From assembly GCF_016545825.1 (NCBI RefSeq), contig NC_052621.1, positions 17,472,910 to 17,536,909 of the forward strand: a stretch of 64,000 bases of DNA, written 5' to 3'. The notes under the pieces were generated by a model. That model was given only the letters and a program-made list of their open reading frames with translations. It did no database searches and was not told the DNA's origin. This stretch comes from Eucalyptus grandis. Lineage: Eukaryota; Streptophyta; Magnoliopsida; Myrtales; Myrtaceae. The translations under genes and the position numbers were made by a program. This document shows, one piece after another, positions 45,375-57,765 of the stretch; within the stretch, counting starts at the first letter, position 1, and each line of letters starts with the position of its first letter.

Positions 45375-46230
45375 TTTAAATGCGACATTTCTATGTATTG
45401 TTCAAAGCTAGTATGGACCGGTATTCAAATCATTGCAGATGTGATAGGCAGTCAAATTAGAATCTACCTGCAATAGCACGGTATAATGCCCATGGAGCTC
45501 TAGTTGTGGCGTACATATGAGTTTTACATTTCAGTTTTGCTCGTGGAAGTTTGGTACCCTAACTATGAAAATGCCTCATGGCTTCATATCTTTTGTACCC
45601 AAATTGGATGATATCGAGTGAATCAGGCACATGAATCGATCTTTACTCATAATTTTCAAGTTTATTAAATTGTTGTTTCATCCATGCAATAACGTTTCTT
45701 CTTTTTGTCTTTGTGAAAGTTTCGTTTTTGTCTTGACACTGGATCTAAACATATCAACTCAACTAATCCTCACCAATGCGCATATTATCCCATCATATGC
45801 ACTGGTTAAAAGAAGGGGGTCGGGATCCGCTTTATATGAGTCGAGAAGTTCTTCAGACTTCATGCTTTTAGATTTATGTTCTGTGGTTCATACATACGAG
45901 TAGCTTTCTCTAAATGATGCTCGGTAGAGTAATGTGCTTCATTGCGGGAGAAAGATGGAGAAGTCAAGCACCGAGTTTTCTCCATGTGCCTCCAGTTGTA
46001 TCCTGGAAGATATGAGGTAGGTCTTCTCTCAATTTAGTCTAAGACGGTCTAAAATTACAAGCAATTGCTGTCTCTGGATGAGCTTCACAACCTCTGTGGT
46101 TTTCCTGATGCAGATAAAGTTCATAGTCGATGGAACATGGAGGATCGATCCATTGCGGCCAATTGTTCATAACAATGGATATGAAAATAACTTGCTCATT
46201 ATCACAAAGCCATCCGAAAGAGAAAGCTAA
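44568..46230 (+). pseudogene. Captured CBM48-gene fragment, copy B
   Basis: Exons at 44568-44800 (canonical CTACAG acceptor), about 45946-46016 and 46114-46230. The second exon has lost its acceptor (TGCAG to TGCGG) and one base (CACCGAG for CACCAGAG), so this copy cannot be spliced in frame. The first exon stays open and keeps VLLAGSFDGWATQ. Confidence 0.82.
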
Positions 46231-47109
46231 CCCAAACATTTACACGAGAAGATTCGTTGTCTTATAACCGATGGAGGATGATTACATAGATCCTTTTGCC
46301 CTTTTCTTTTACACAATTGTAAACTTATGCTAGGCTTTTGATATGTATATACCACATCGATTGGCATCTTATTCTAATGAAGGAATTTCTATTTGTTTCT
46401 CTAGGAAAAGAACTTTCCCATTTTTTACCTTGTTTCGATGTTACGGTCTTGAATCAAAGTTGGTTGATGATATTAATGAGCAAGTGTCAAAAAGTCAAGA
46501 CTGAAATAAACAAGACTGATGCTAACATCTTCAAAGTTGGTTGATGATACATGGTCAAGCCTGCGCAAATTGTGTAAGGAAGAAAAATGCTAAAACCAAA
46601 TCTGTTTCCCTTGTCTTATCAATCAGAATTGCATTGTCGTTGTGAAAATTTCCCTCCTCATCCTGCCATAGTGCCTACATTTCTAGAATTCAAGACGCTT
46701 ATCATTCCACACCATATGCACAATTATTCAAGCATGCCGAGATGTAAATTACAAATCACATCGCTACTGATCAGCTCAACCAGTTTGCACTCGATGCGAA
46801 GAATATTCGTAAGCTAGAAACTAGTTCAACAAGATTCAAATCAACCTCTCCCTCGAAGATGTAAACTACAAAAACTAAGTTTGCAAAATCCAAATGTTCC
46901 AAACTCATTTTTGTCAAGCTTTATGAACCAGCTGAAACACATAGTGCATAGCAAAAATATTGCAGATACAAAAGGACATTGCTAAATCCCCAAACACAAT
47001 GCATAACCAAATTAACCTATAGACAACATCAAACTAGCACTTTTTAGTCTACAACTCAACATCAAGTAGTAGGCACTACACAAGCATTTCAAGGTCCACA
47101 ATTGCATCT

Positions 47110-50100
47110 TTAACCACCAATTCCAGATTCTTGAGTGCATGGAGGTTCCGAGACATCAATGGAAGATTGACCTAGTGAAACTTCAACGACATTCCTTGCT
47201 CTTGTTTGCCTCTTGGAAATAGATGGACCTCCAATGTCAATAACTCTATCACTACTAGGCATCTACAAGCAAAAAAAAAAAAAAAAAAAAAAAAAACAAA
47301 TGAACTCACTTTTCTTTTCGATATATATATAAACTTTAGATAGAGATTACCCTTAAATAGGAATTCCCAGTAGCTTCGGATATGAAAAGTCCATATCCTT
47401 GTCGAGCCTAAAGAAACAAAATGAGCATAAAACATTAATGACAATATACACATGATATGAAAACAAAATTATGCTTGATAAAGCACTAGCATGTGCTCTC
47501 TCTTTCCTGATGATAGTGGAGTCCCTATTAGATGGTCTATTGGCCTGTGAACTAGCCTGTGCGCCACTAGCTTCATCAACTTTCTTTGGTCTTCCTCTTT
47601 TTGCCTACATGTGGAAAAACACAAGAAATAGCAATGTTATCATTCATAACAACCCAACAAAAATTTTAATTAACAATTACAAAATTCTCCAATAAGACAT
47701 ACTTTAGGTGGCCTTGATGTCATAGGATTCTTGCATGTCTTCTTGTTATGCCCATATTGAAGGCAATTTGAACATTGCATTTGAATTCCAACTTTCGTCA
47801 ACTTTTTACCATCACTACTTCGCTCATCCTTATCCTTGATTCTATTTTTCTTCTCTCTACCCCTTTTCCTTCTGTAAGGTGGGGGTTTGATTGGCTCACC
47901 ACTAGAGGTGTTAAATGGGTTGTGCAACCCATTTATGGACCCATTTAAGCATAAATGGGTTGTTAATGGGTCGGCCTTGAGAAATAAGGTGCCCGATGGG
48001 TTTTAAAAATAAAAGAACTAAAATAAATGGGACCCATTTACAAACCCATTAAAGTCTAAAGATGGGTTGTGCAGCCCATTTATTTTTCTTTCTTCTTCTT
48101 TTTTTCTTTCTTCTTTTTTTCTTTCCTCTTCCTCCGGTCGCCGCACGGCGATGGCCGCGACCGGCCAGGCGAGCCTCGAGGTCGCCCGATCGGCGAGGCT
48201 CGAGCCTCGCCCGACGCCGGCGAGCCTCAAGCTCGCCGAATCTGGGAGGCGGAGGCCTCGCCGACGTCTGGTGAGGCTCGAGCCTCGCGAGATCTGAGAC
48301 TCGAGCTCGCGGCGTCGGCGAGCTCAAGTCTCGCCAGATCCGGCGAGGCGGCGGCCTCACCAATGTCCGGCGAGGCTCGAGCCTCGCCGATCTGGCGAGA
48401 CTCGAGCTCGGCTGGATCTCGGCGAGCCTCGAGCTCGCGGCGTCGGCTGAAGCCGAGCGAGCTCGAGGCTCGCCTATGGCCGGCCGCCGCAGTGTCGTCG
48501 TGGTCGGCGGCCGGCCAAAAGAAAAGAAGGAGAAGAAGAATAAGAAGAATAAGAAAGAAAAAGAAAAAGAAAAAGAAAAGTTATATTTAAAAAAATAAAA
48601 TAATTAAAATTTTATTTAAAAAAAATTAAAATTCGATTTTTTAAAATAATTATTTTAAAAATTATAAAAATTGTCAATTAAATTTGTGTTGTATAAAATT
48701 ATTTTAGCAATACCATTTTTTAAATATATATATCTATATATATAATAAATTAAGTTTAATTAAATGAGTCGGGTATGAGTTGGGTATGGGTCGGGTCGGG
48801 TATGGGTCAAAATTTTTGCATTGCAATAAACGGGTCATAAACGGGTTAAATGGGTCGATTTGGGTCGGACCATTTATGACCCGACCCAAACTCGACCCGA
48901 CCCACCCGTTTAACGGGTCTACTCACCACTAACTTTGGGCCACATTTTTTCCCCATTCATGACCAGGAAGGGAAATTTATAACAATTTTCATAAGCATCT
49001 TTCTTAAAGCAATCATCAACATAATCATTGATCTCTAACTTCATAAAAGCAATGCAACATATGGCATGTCTACATGGTATTCCAGAGATATCACATTCCT
49101 TACAAGCACAAGTCTTTCTAGCCAAGTCAACCACAAATCTATTGACATCCCCTTCAACCTCAAATTTATTCCCCAAAGATGCTCTAGCAAAACAATACCT
49201 AGACTCCAGTTTAGTTTTCTCCAACTTCATTATAATTCTTGGGCAAAGTGGATCCATTCGATCAACCATTAATTGGCTTCTCTCTGTCATCCTTTCCATC
49301 AACATGGCTCGTATTTCTTCAAGCATCTCAAGAATGGGTTTTGCTCTCGGTATGCAAATGTATCCATTAAAAGTCTCACTTAAATTATTTTCAACTGCAT
49401 CACACTTAATACCTGTCCTAATGAAAGCCCTGCAGAAGTGCTTAGGGTCTTGTCTCATGAAGTCTTCATAACCTTTAGGGCACTCCATCTTCAAATCTAC
49501 CATTACCAGGTCAAAAGCAGCTTCAAAAGTACACCTCACAGCCCTTCAGAAGAGATTCTTCAAAGCATCCCCTTTATGCTGTTTTTTTCCAATTAGCATA
49601 TATATGTCTTACACAATTTCGATGTTCTGCTTGTGGCGATAGCCATAAAACTGCATTCATTAATCCCTGCAACCAAAATCAACCAATGAAAAAGAAATAT
49701 GTCACAGCAATGATTGTACTAGTGTAGTGTAATGGTAATAAAATAAAAAAGTGAGATATCACATTTTGCTTATCAACGATAAAAGTCCAACCTTCACCTG
49801 TGCCCACATTCAAGTCAATAAATAACCGAGTGAGAAACGAAGTCCATGATGCCTCGAACTCAACTTCCACAACTGCCCAAGCTATTGGAAACATTTGATT
49901 GTTTACATCTCGTCCAATAGCACATAATAACATACCTTTCAATCCAGTCTTAAGGAAGCACCCATCCAAGCCTATGACACGCCTACATCCTACTAAAAAC
50001 CCCTTTTTCAACTCAACAAAGTCTATATAAAACCTCTCAAATACTTTGGTTGCTGGGTTGACCTCCATCATGAATGTTCCATTTTTGCTAACTCTCTTGA

Positions 50101-50984
50101 GCTCCTCCAAATAAGATCTTAACATATCATGTTGCTTTCCTATAGGCCCTCTTATATGATTAAGGGCTGTCCATATGGCTCTATAGCATTTTTTATTTTT
50201 TTTTGTTAAAGATCAGGGCAAACCTTTCTCTTGTATCTATTTGCATTTTAGTAGCTGAATAAGTGAGTCTGGTTCTAATCTTAGGCATGTACTCCCAAGC
50301 AAACCATGTAGAAGTGGCTTGCCTGTTTGTGAGGCTTCTATTGCAGCTATGCAGACTTCCAAGTCTCTTTATTACAAAAGTTTTCTCAGCTTGAACCCAA
50401 CTACCATACAACCTCCAACCACAACCACTTGCACACTTTGCTTCCATTCTTTTATTTTGACTCCTTGGCCAAAAAATGTCAAATCCATTAATCACAGCAT
50501 ATTTTTGCACAGCATTCTTGAACTGTTCATGAGATTCAAATCTCATGCCTAGACTAAACATATTCTCATTATGGTCACACATAGGATCTTACCTATTAAC
50601 CATTCGTCCAATTGTGCTATTAGTTTCTTAAAAATCATCAATATCGAGATCACTTAGAAGTTCATCATCCAATATTGCATCTTCATCATCATCCCCCCTA
50701 TCATGTGGAACAGCACCAACCTCCTCCTCCATTCTTATATCAATGGAACCTTCAGGTAAGTCTCCACTATCATCCACCTCCTCTATTATTGCTTCCCTAA
50801 ATTCTTTCCTCATCTCCCTTGTATTGATCTCTTCATCATCGGATATATATATTTCATTATCACATAAGTCTAATGAACCATCGTCACTGTCACTTTCATT
50901 CTATGTAAAAAACACAAAGTCATACGCTGGAAACTAAAAACAATATTCAAACGTAAAGGGTGAACAATTGAATGAACTCACCAT
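47110..50984 (-). pseudogene. MURA-type transposase, copy B, disrupted by a hAT element
   Basis: Same architecture as 9497-12322. It is better preserved at the N-terminus (TA run in frame, 50584-50880) and through the SWIM finger (KTCACKECDISGIPCRHAI, about 49050-49120). It is broken by a Trp-to-stop change (TGA at 49548-49546), one extra T in a T-run near 49588, the shared A-run stop near 50205, an AAG-to-AAT change at the exon edge of the 49667-49762 intron (its GT is intact), and insertion of the hAT element at 47903-48921 between the SWIM finger and the basic/zinc-knuckle tail. Confidence 0.87.
47903..48921. mobile_element. Non-autonomous hAT element 1
   Basis: 1,019 bp with terminal inverted repeats TAGAGGTGTTAAATGGGT and, inverted, TAGACCCGTTAAACGGGT. 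It is flanked by the 8-bp duplication CTCACCAC (47895-47902 and 48922-48929). Copy A has one CTCACCAC at the same point (about 10266-10273), an empty site. Subterminal regions hold many ATGGGT/GGGTCGG repeats; the core (48130-48510) is a very G+C-rich series of cgaggctcgagcctcgcc-like segments. No transposase ORF. Confidence 0.92.
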
Positions 50985-51977
50985 TACTTCTTATTCAACC
51001 TGCAACACTTCAATTCTCCACAAGTAAAACGACAATCAACTTAGAATCCCAACAAGCCCAATCCTATAAAACAAAGGTAGAGCAAAAAATTAGACATTTA
51101 AAGTTCAATGTCGGACTTATCATGCTAATCAAATTCCTAGTAAGACAGCAATAACTCTACTATTTGTAAAGCATAATAAAAAGTGACGACACACTTCACA
51201 TTGTGAAGAAGCATTTCACATAGCAATAGCTTATTGATCAGAAGCTCTAAAGAAAAGAATAAGTTATGGCTCCCAATATCTAAACACATGACAACCCATT
51301 TGAAATACATAACTATTTGAACTAATCCAAAATGATAAAATAGGAGTAAGGGAATTTGAGCTTCCCATAAAAATATGATCGTAGACATGACAATGAATGA
51401 AGAGTTGATTACAGCCAGGCTACTCTATTTACAAAGTGAATTGTATACTGTTTATGGGACATTTTGTGCTTAGGATTTGTACCACGAGCTCTTGGGCATT
51501 CTGCTCCTTTTAAATCTTCCATAAGATGAATGTGGTGAAGTGCAAAAGGCCAGGTTTAAGCTGGACCAAGATCCTATGGAATTAGCAAATAGATCAAAGA
51601 AAGTGGCCAAATCGAATTTTATACTATATTTGTGGCTAAAAATATTAGCTGCAGCATTTCCTGTTTCTTTTTTTTTGCACATTGCAGATAACTATAAATA
51701 ACCAGCATGATGTTAGGGGGAAAGTATACTATCATGTAACATGTGACTTATATTGGTGAAGCGATACTTGCAAAGTACCAAACTTCCCTTGTTTCGCAAT
51801 CTGCTCTGTAAGTCTCAATTTGACAATTTACATGCATAGTTTGACAGTTCTAATAAAACACCCAAGCTATCCAATTAAGCATAATAAATTCCAAGGTGGC
51901 TCAGATTGATTGTCTTGATCTACGAACTAATTAGAAAAATCATGATGTACTAAATGCCCAAGTGTCCTTCCTGATAC

Positions 51978-52951
51978 TAGGGGTGAGCATGGTCCGGGTT
52001 GGTCCAGGCCACCCCCTAACCCTAGGACCAACCCGTGCGGTGTCGGTCCTCAATTTTTAGGACCGAGGACCGACCCTATTGAGCTGGACCAAGGACCGGA
52101 CCGACCCAATGGGTTCGGTCTGGTTCTAGGGTCAACCTGAGACCGATCGATAATTTTTTTCGTCTTATTTTTATACTCCCTAAAAAAGCAAACCTACAAA
52201 TTCAAATTACACATCCATTGACAATGCGGCATTGTGCAACTAAACTATAAATACCAATACATATTTAGCAAATTTAATATGACACAATAATAGAAATTTC
52301 GTACCTACTAACCGCTCATCGAGATATGGGACAAGATGGAAAGTTCTTGTAATTATCTATTTTTAATATTCATAACACCATATGCAAAAGCTTTTCCTGC
52401 ATTTGATCATGTAGCAAATCACCGTAGCAACTACAATACTACTCTACTCTTCAAAAACTTCTACCATTTGACACAAATTGAAAAGCAAAGTGCAGCTGAA
52501 ATTCATTAGTAAAATACAATTAAACCATAAAAAGTTCAAAATACTTAATATAAACCATGAATATTTAACTTCACATCTTGTTAATTCACTTGAACTTCTA
52601 AACACCTGAAAACAAAACAAATGACACATAATGAATACTCAACAAAAGTTTTAAATTGAAATTACTATTAGTGCTATTGATAGAACATCTCAATATAATA
52701 TAATATAACAGATATTTTACTTAGGTTTAAATATATAAAAGAATTATAAATAATATAATATAATATACGGGGTTGGTCCGGGGTTGGACCGACCCAAACT
52801 CTTAGGACCGAGGACCAACCCACACAGTGTTGGTCCTGGAATTTCAGGACCAAGGACCGACCCAATCCCCTTGGGAACCGGACCAGGACCGGCAGGGTTG
52901 GGCCGGTCCAGGGTCGGTCCAGGGTCGACCCTAGACCGCTGCTCACCCCTA
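51978..52951. mobile_element. Non-autonomous hAT element 2
   Basis: 974 bp starting TAGGGGTGAGCATGGTC and ending in the inverted form GCTCACCCCTA, with the 8-bp duplication CCTGATAC (51970-51977 and 52952-52959). The empty site is in copy A near 13300. Subterminal repeats of ggaccgaggaccgaccc type at both ends; A+T-rich centre without transposase. Related to 30236-31175. Confidence 0.92.
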
Positions 52952-53308
52952 CCTGATACTTTTAAATGTTTACGAGGCAATTCTCCTAGAAAACTTAAAT
53001 GTCTAGTGGTTTTGTCAATCGAGTCATTATCCTAACAAAATGTTCCACTTCTCTGGAAATGCCTCAATAAAATATTTTTAAACATGACATAAAATTTGCA
53101 TATAAGTTCAATAATTAGCTCATAGATGATGTCTGACTACTCTGATTCAGTAACTTTCATTCATATCTTCATATTTTCGATTTTGATAACTCCAGTAGCT
53201 AAACTGCTCAAAGCAAATATATGGTGCAACCAAACAGTTCACAACAGAAAATCACAACTACTCCAAAGTTTACCATGAATTACATAGATCCCTATGATGA
53301 GAACTAAC

Positions 53309-53541
53309 CTGGGTGGCTAAACCATCAAATGACCCAGCTAAAAGCACCTCTATGGCTGAATTTGGCCAAACTACGCAAGCCGTCCAAAGAAGTCGTAGAG
53401 CTCTACAAGCATTATCAATCCTCCTCTGTTTCTCTTCCCCACAAGCATGACACTTCACCTTAGCACGCTGCACTTTTACACTTCCATTAGGATGGACAAG
53501 TCTTGTTTTTCCAACTTTTATCACCCATTCTTCATATGCCC
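53309..53541 (-). pseudogene. Captured CBM48-gene exon in the right TIR, copy B
   Basis: Fourth copy of the 233-bp exon. It is open throughout, has an intact CTACAG acceptor, and carries Trp-to-Leu in the FDGWATQ motif (FDGLATQ). Confidence 0.85.
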
Positions 53542-54562
53542 CTGTAGACAACAAAAGACAAATTACCCGATAGGCGTGAAAGTATCAACAAAGTCCAACA
53601 CTCCCAAGTCATGACATATCCACCTATGGCCATGATCAAATTCATTCCAAGCCATAAGATTCTAAAGACCTAGCAAATTCACAAGTTCATTAAGCCTAGA
53701 AAATTTCAACGACTTCGGTTCTCGTGAGGTAGATCACTTCTAGACAAACCATCGAGCACATGGTGACCGTAATTTAATATTTCCAATGGCAAAGAGTTGA
53801 ATGCCTTCAACGCTCTGTTGACTTCAACCCTTAAGCAAGCACAAATCCTTCGAGCCTAAAATTTTCGAGGGAAACGATGTCTCCGAGCGAACGAGTGTGA
53901 GTATGTGCGAGAGTGACAGTTTCCGTGTGAGAGAATGAGCGAGCAAGTCAGCGCGCGAGATCTTCCAACAGAATGAAGACTGCCCGCGCACTTATTCGCT
54001 AAAGAAAGGAAACCGTAGACAGAAGGAGGAGGAGGAGGAGAAGAAGAATACCTTTAGATGCTCTGTCCTTCGACCTTAAGGAAGCATAAATCCTTCGAGG
54101 CCAAAATTTCCAACGGAAAGGACGTCTCCGAGCAATCGAACGTGTATATGTACAAGAGCAAGCGTCTCCATGTGAGAGAATGAGCAAGCAAGCTAGTGCG
54201 CGAGATCTTCCAACGGATTGAAGACTCCCGCGCCCGAACTCACCGACGAAATGAAACCCTAGAAAAAAATTTCCCCAAACTCATGAGCCGTGTGTTCAGA
54301 GAAGAAGAGAAAGAAGAGAAAGCCCAAAACAATTTTGCCTTGTTAGATATCTGACGTGGAAATGCTAGGTCGGATGACCGTGAAGGAGAGTTAACGGCAG
54401 GCCAGATTTGGGACATGAGTAAAAGTTGGTGCTTTTTTTCGAGACAAAATAAAGTTCCGGCCAGATTTGTCCCAAACCCTAAAGTTCGTGCTTTTTTATG
54501 GAATTGGCCCCTGATATATCATACATCAGTCCACAACTCAAGTTTACAAATAGGATGAGATC

Positions 54563-55141
54563 TCAGTCCTCATCCGGGTCGTACTCTAGATCCTCCTCCA
54601 GATCATCCTCTTCTTCAGATTCTTCTTCTCCTTCTTCAGGTTCGTCCCCGAGTTCTTCCTCCTCAAAATTCACCTCAGGCTCGTCCTCCAGTTCTTCCTC
54701 CTTGGGTTTCTCTTCCCAATTCTCCTCTAAGTATATCTCTTCTTGGTCACCCTCTTCCTTTGGCATGCTCCAGCTGGAGTCTGCTGCTGATGGCTTGGGA
54801 GAGTCGTTATCACTCTCGAGCCTAGGGTCTTTTGCATCAACTACCAACCCGTCCTTAGGATCTGCCGTCCCTTCTCTGAACGCCTCTTCCAATATGTAAA
54901 AGGGCACATTACCTTCCAGTATGGGACCCTCTCTTCACCCATCATGGTAGTGACGGTACCACAATCGATACTCATGGGGTCTTAAGGCATCATTACCCAC
55001 GTCCACCTAGACGGTCGACTTAACCAGTACGTACTCCAGGCCCTCGGGGTGATTATGAATATGGAAATGGTATGCTATATTTGAGATCTCTTCGGGAATA
55101 TCAAAATGCAGAGGAGGGCGAGGAGGTGGAGGTGCTGTCAT
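54563..55141 (-). pseudogene. Unrecognised acidic-protein ORF, copy B
   Basis: From ATG at 55141 the frame begins MTAPPPPRPPLHF, shares the two internal stops with copy A, and ends in an acidic tail (YDPDED). Substitutions relative to A in the tail mostly exchange Glu, Asp, Lys and Gly. No family recognised. Confidence 0.5.
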
Positions 55142-55409
55142 TAATGAGCCCGAGATGGTTATACAATAACCAATGTGACAAAGTCTCAGCGAGTTCTACC
55201 TTCCTAAGACCCGATTAGGAAACCAATATACTATGAGCTGCCTAAGCACACACGGGTAAGAGAACTTACCTTAGCCTCAGATTCCACCTATAAATCAGTA
55301 CAGTTCAAACAGGCACCTAATCAAACACTATCGATCAAAACATCGATCAATCGACCTAGTTGATTTACATGTCAAACAGACCATTCTTGGTCATTCAATC
55401 AATACTGTC

Positions 55410-55650
55410 CATCCTCCAAAATAACACATTGGATTACCGAGCTAGTATTTTATACGATTCATTCTCCGAAATGACATACTAAGTCACCAAGTATATTCAT
55501 CATAACGTCCATTATCCAAAATGACATGATGAGTCACCGAACCATTATGGCGTGTCATCCATTCTCTAAAATGACCTATAGGGTCACCGAGTCGACATTG
55601 CATACCGTCTTTTCTTCAAAATGACATATAGAGTCAATGAGCCGATATAT
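55410..55650. repeat. ~50-bp degenerate tandem repeat, copy B
   Basis: Five units corresponding to 15645-15885. Confidence 0.7.
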
Positions 55651-57765
55651 AATATGGTATTCGATCATACAATCAATTTGTCATTTTTATCATACTCGAT
55701 AAAAATAACCGTGTGTGGATACACAAATGGTCTTAGCCAAAATATAATAATTTTCTTTCCACAAATCACACTCTTTTTCGCAGTCCACCAAAACATTTTT
55801 GGCACTTTGTCAACCTACACCCGGTTATTAAATTAATAAATTTAGGAAAATAATCATAAAATCATTAATAAATCAATTTAGCACAATCTAGTACTCAATA
55901 AATTAAACAGACTACATCACGATAATTGGCATAAAATTCTGGTCATCGACCATCCCAGGTCTAATTTTCGAAAAATAAATAAATAATTGATTAATTCCAA
56001 AAATTATTAAATAAATACAATAAATCTAATTTAGGCCTGTAATTCCTACTTGGAAGCCGAGACGAGCCCGAAAAATTACTGAAACTCATTCAATAAATAA
56101 TAGAGCTTACCTATTTGCTAATTACACTAACCATTTACCTAACATGCATAGGTAAATCCCTAATTTAATTATTCTAATCTAATCTATCCACCTAATTACA
56201 CTTAATTAAATCTAATCAACCCCTAAGGATCATTAGCATACTAATGAGAGATTAATGAGCAAAACTCACCCGTTTAACAATCCGCTCGAATTGAAATATC
56301 GGGAAGGTCGCAGGAGACGTTTTACTCCAAAGCGGACCTAAGGTCCGAGTGCGGAAAGAGTTCAAAATGGCCTCGCAAGGTGGCTAGAAACTCACAAAAA
56401 CCCTTGCTGTTCTTGGCTAGAAAACAAAATAAAACAAGCTAGGTTGGCGCAGCAAGGCTCGGGGAGGCTTCGGTGGCTTGAAATGGGCAGTCTACGGTGG
56501 TTAAGCAGGCTCCGGCGAGCTTCCACAACCCCTCACAGCTACGGAACAACGAGCTGGACGGCGGAGCAAGAGGCAAGTAGGGGTGGACGGCATGCAACTG
56601 GTGGTGTGCGCGAGCGAGGGCGCGAATGGCAACGGCAGCATGGATGTGCGACGATGGCTGGCTGGCGCGACTGGCGGCTTTGACTTCTCCTCTGGTGGCT
56701 GCTGGTTTCGCACAAGCAAGGAGGGAGAGAGAGATGGGGTGGACAGCAATAAGGGAGAGAGGGATGGGAGTGTGGGGCAAGTCTTGCCTTGGTGGGGTCC
56801 TTTGGCTAAATTTTCCACCAAAATGTCCTTCCTCTAGGCTTGTCCAACAGGCCAACATCCCTTGGTTGTCTTTAGGCCACCAAGGCCTCCTCTCAGACAT
56901 GTGAGATGGTCCAAAAATGGCTAGGCGAATGGGGCACATGAATTTGTAAGCAATTGGTTTCAAATGGTTGCTTGTTTCTTCTCAATTCAACCTCAAATGA
57001 GTTCAATAAAATCAATCAATTCACCATCAACCCTCTCGTCATTTTTCCTCACCCATATATCCATCATGCTTCCCAAATTTGCAATCAAAATGATCCCCGG
57101 CCTTTTTCTGAATAAAAACGGTCATGCGACGACTTTTTCCCAAAAAAGTCTCGGGTTGCAAAAATATCTTCTGAGACCAAGTCAATATTCCTAGAATTTA
57201 TTGTGACATGACAGAATCTTCAATTTTTGAAATCAGACTTGAATTCGCAGTTAATTTCCATTTTGTGCGTCATTAGCATGACCTAGACTATCGAGTAGTT
57301 TTTAGAATTTTTTAGGGCAAATGACCGTGGTCGATTTTTTCGAGCCACAATGAACCCACTCGATATATTGGCGACTCTCGGTTGTCGTGAAAATCTCCAG
57401 GATTCAAATACGGACATAGGATACCAAAACGACAGTAATAATCAAATTAGTGCTAGTCGACGAAAATTTTCTAATTTAGTGGTATCACCCACGATCGGTC
57501 ACACATCTCAATCGAACCGACCTATCGCTAATCTCAAATCAGTTTTTAACTGTGCCGTAATGGCCTCTAAAGATAAGCACGATCGAGAAGCCGATTCCTG
57601 ATTGAATTCTCAAGTCTATTGCCTTAAAATTCTTTAATAACTTCCTTGAATAGTCTAGTTATTTCGAAAGTGATCGGCACTAAGAACAGCTCTATAGGTG
57701 CATCAATAAAATGCTTGATTTATTCAGTAGAAAATGGAAGCGAAAATCCAGGATGTCACACATTT

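Larger units (their letters stand above)
43588..54510 (-). mobile_element. Mutator-like element, copy B
   Basis: Same 10-bp target duplication CTGATATATC (43578-43587 and 54511-54520) as copy A, so this is the same insertion duplicated with its flanks. 10,923 bp including two hAT elements. TIRs at 43588-45374 and 51756-54510. Confidence 0.93.
51756..54510 (-). repeat. MULE right TIR, copy B, split by a hAT element
   Basis: Inverted match to 43588-45374, interrupted at 51978-52951. Excluding the insertion it is about 1.77 kb and more complete than the right TIR of copy A. Confidence 0.9.
43339..57760 (-). mobile_element. TG...CA element, copy B
   Basis: Ends TGTCACGCCCCGA and GGATGTCACA, flanked by CATTT at 43334-43338 and 57761-57765. 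Contains the MULE (43588-54510) and, inside that, two hAT elements: three levels of nesting. Confidence 0.75.

Noticed and set aside
48067..48590. Several overlapping open frames (up to 173 codons) in the hAT core
   Set aside because: They arise from the G+C-rich palindromic repeats; open frames appear on both strands with Arg/Ala/Ser-rich nonsense.
5873..54510. Treating the two MULEs as independent insertions
   Set aside because: Both have the same 10-bp target duplication and the same outer element, so they are one insertion present in both copies.
56439..56963. 174-codon minus-strand open frame in copy B of the TG...CA element
   Set aside because: The same region in copy A is frameshifted, composition is low-complexity Pro/Ser/Ala and no domain is visible.
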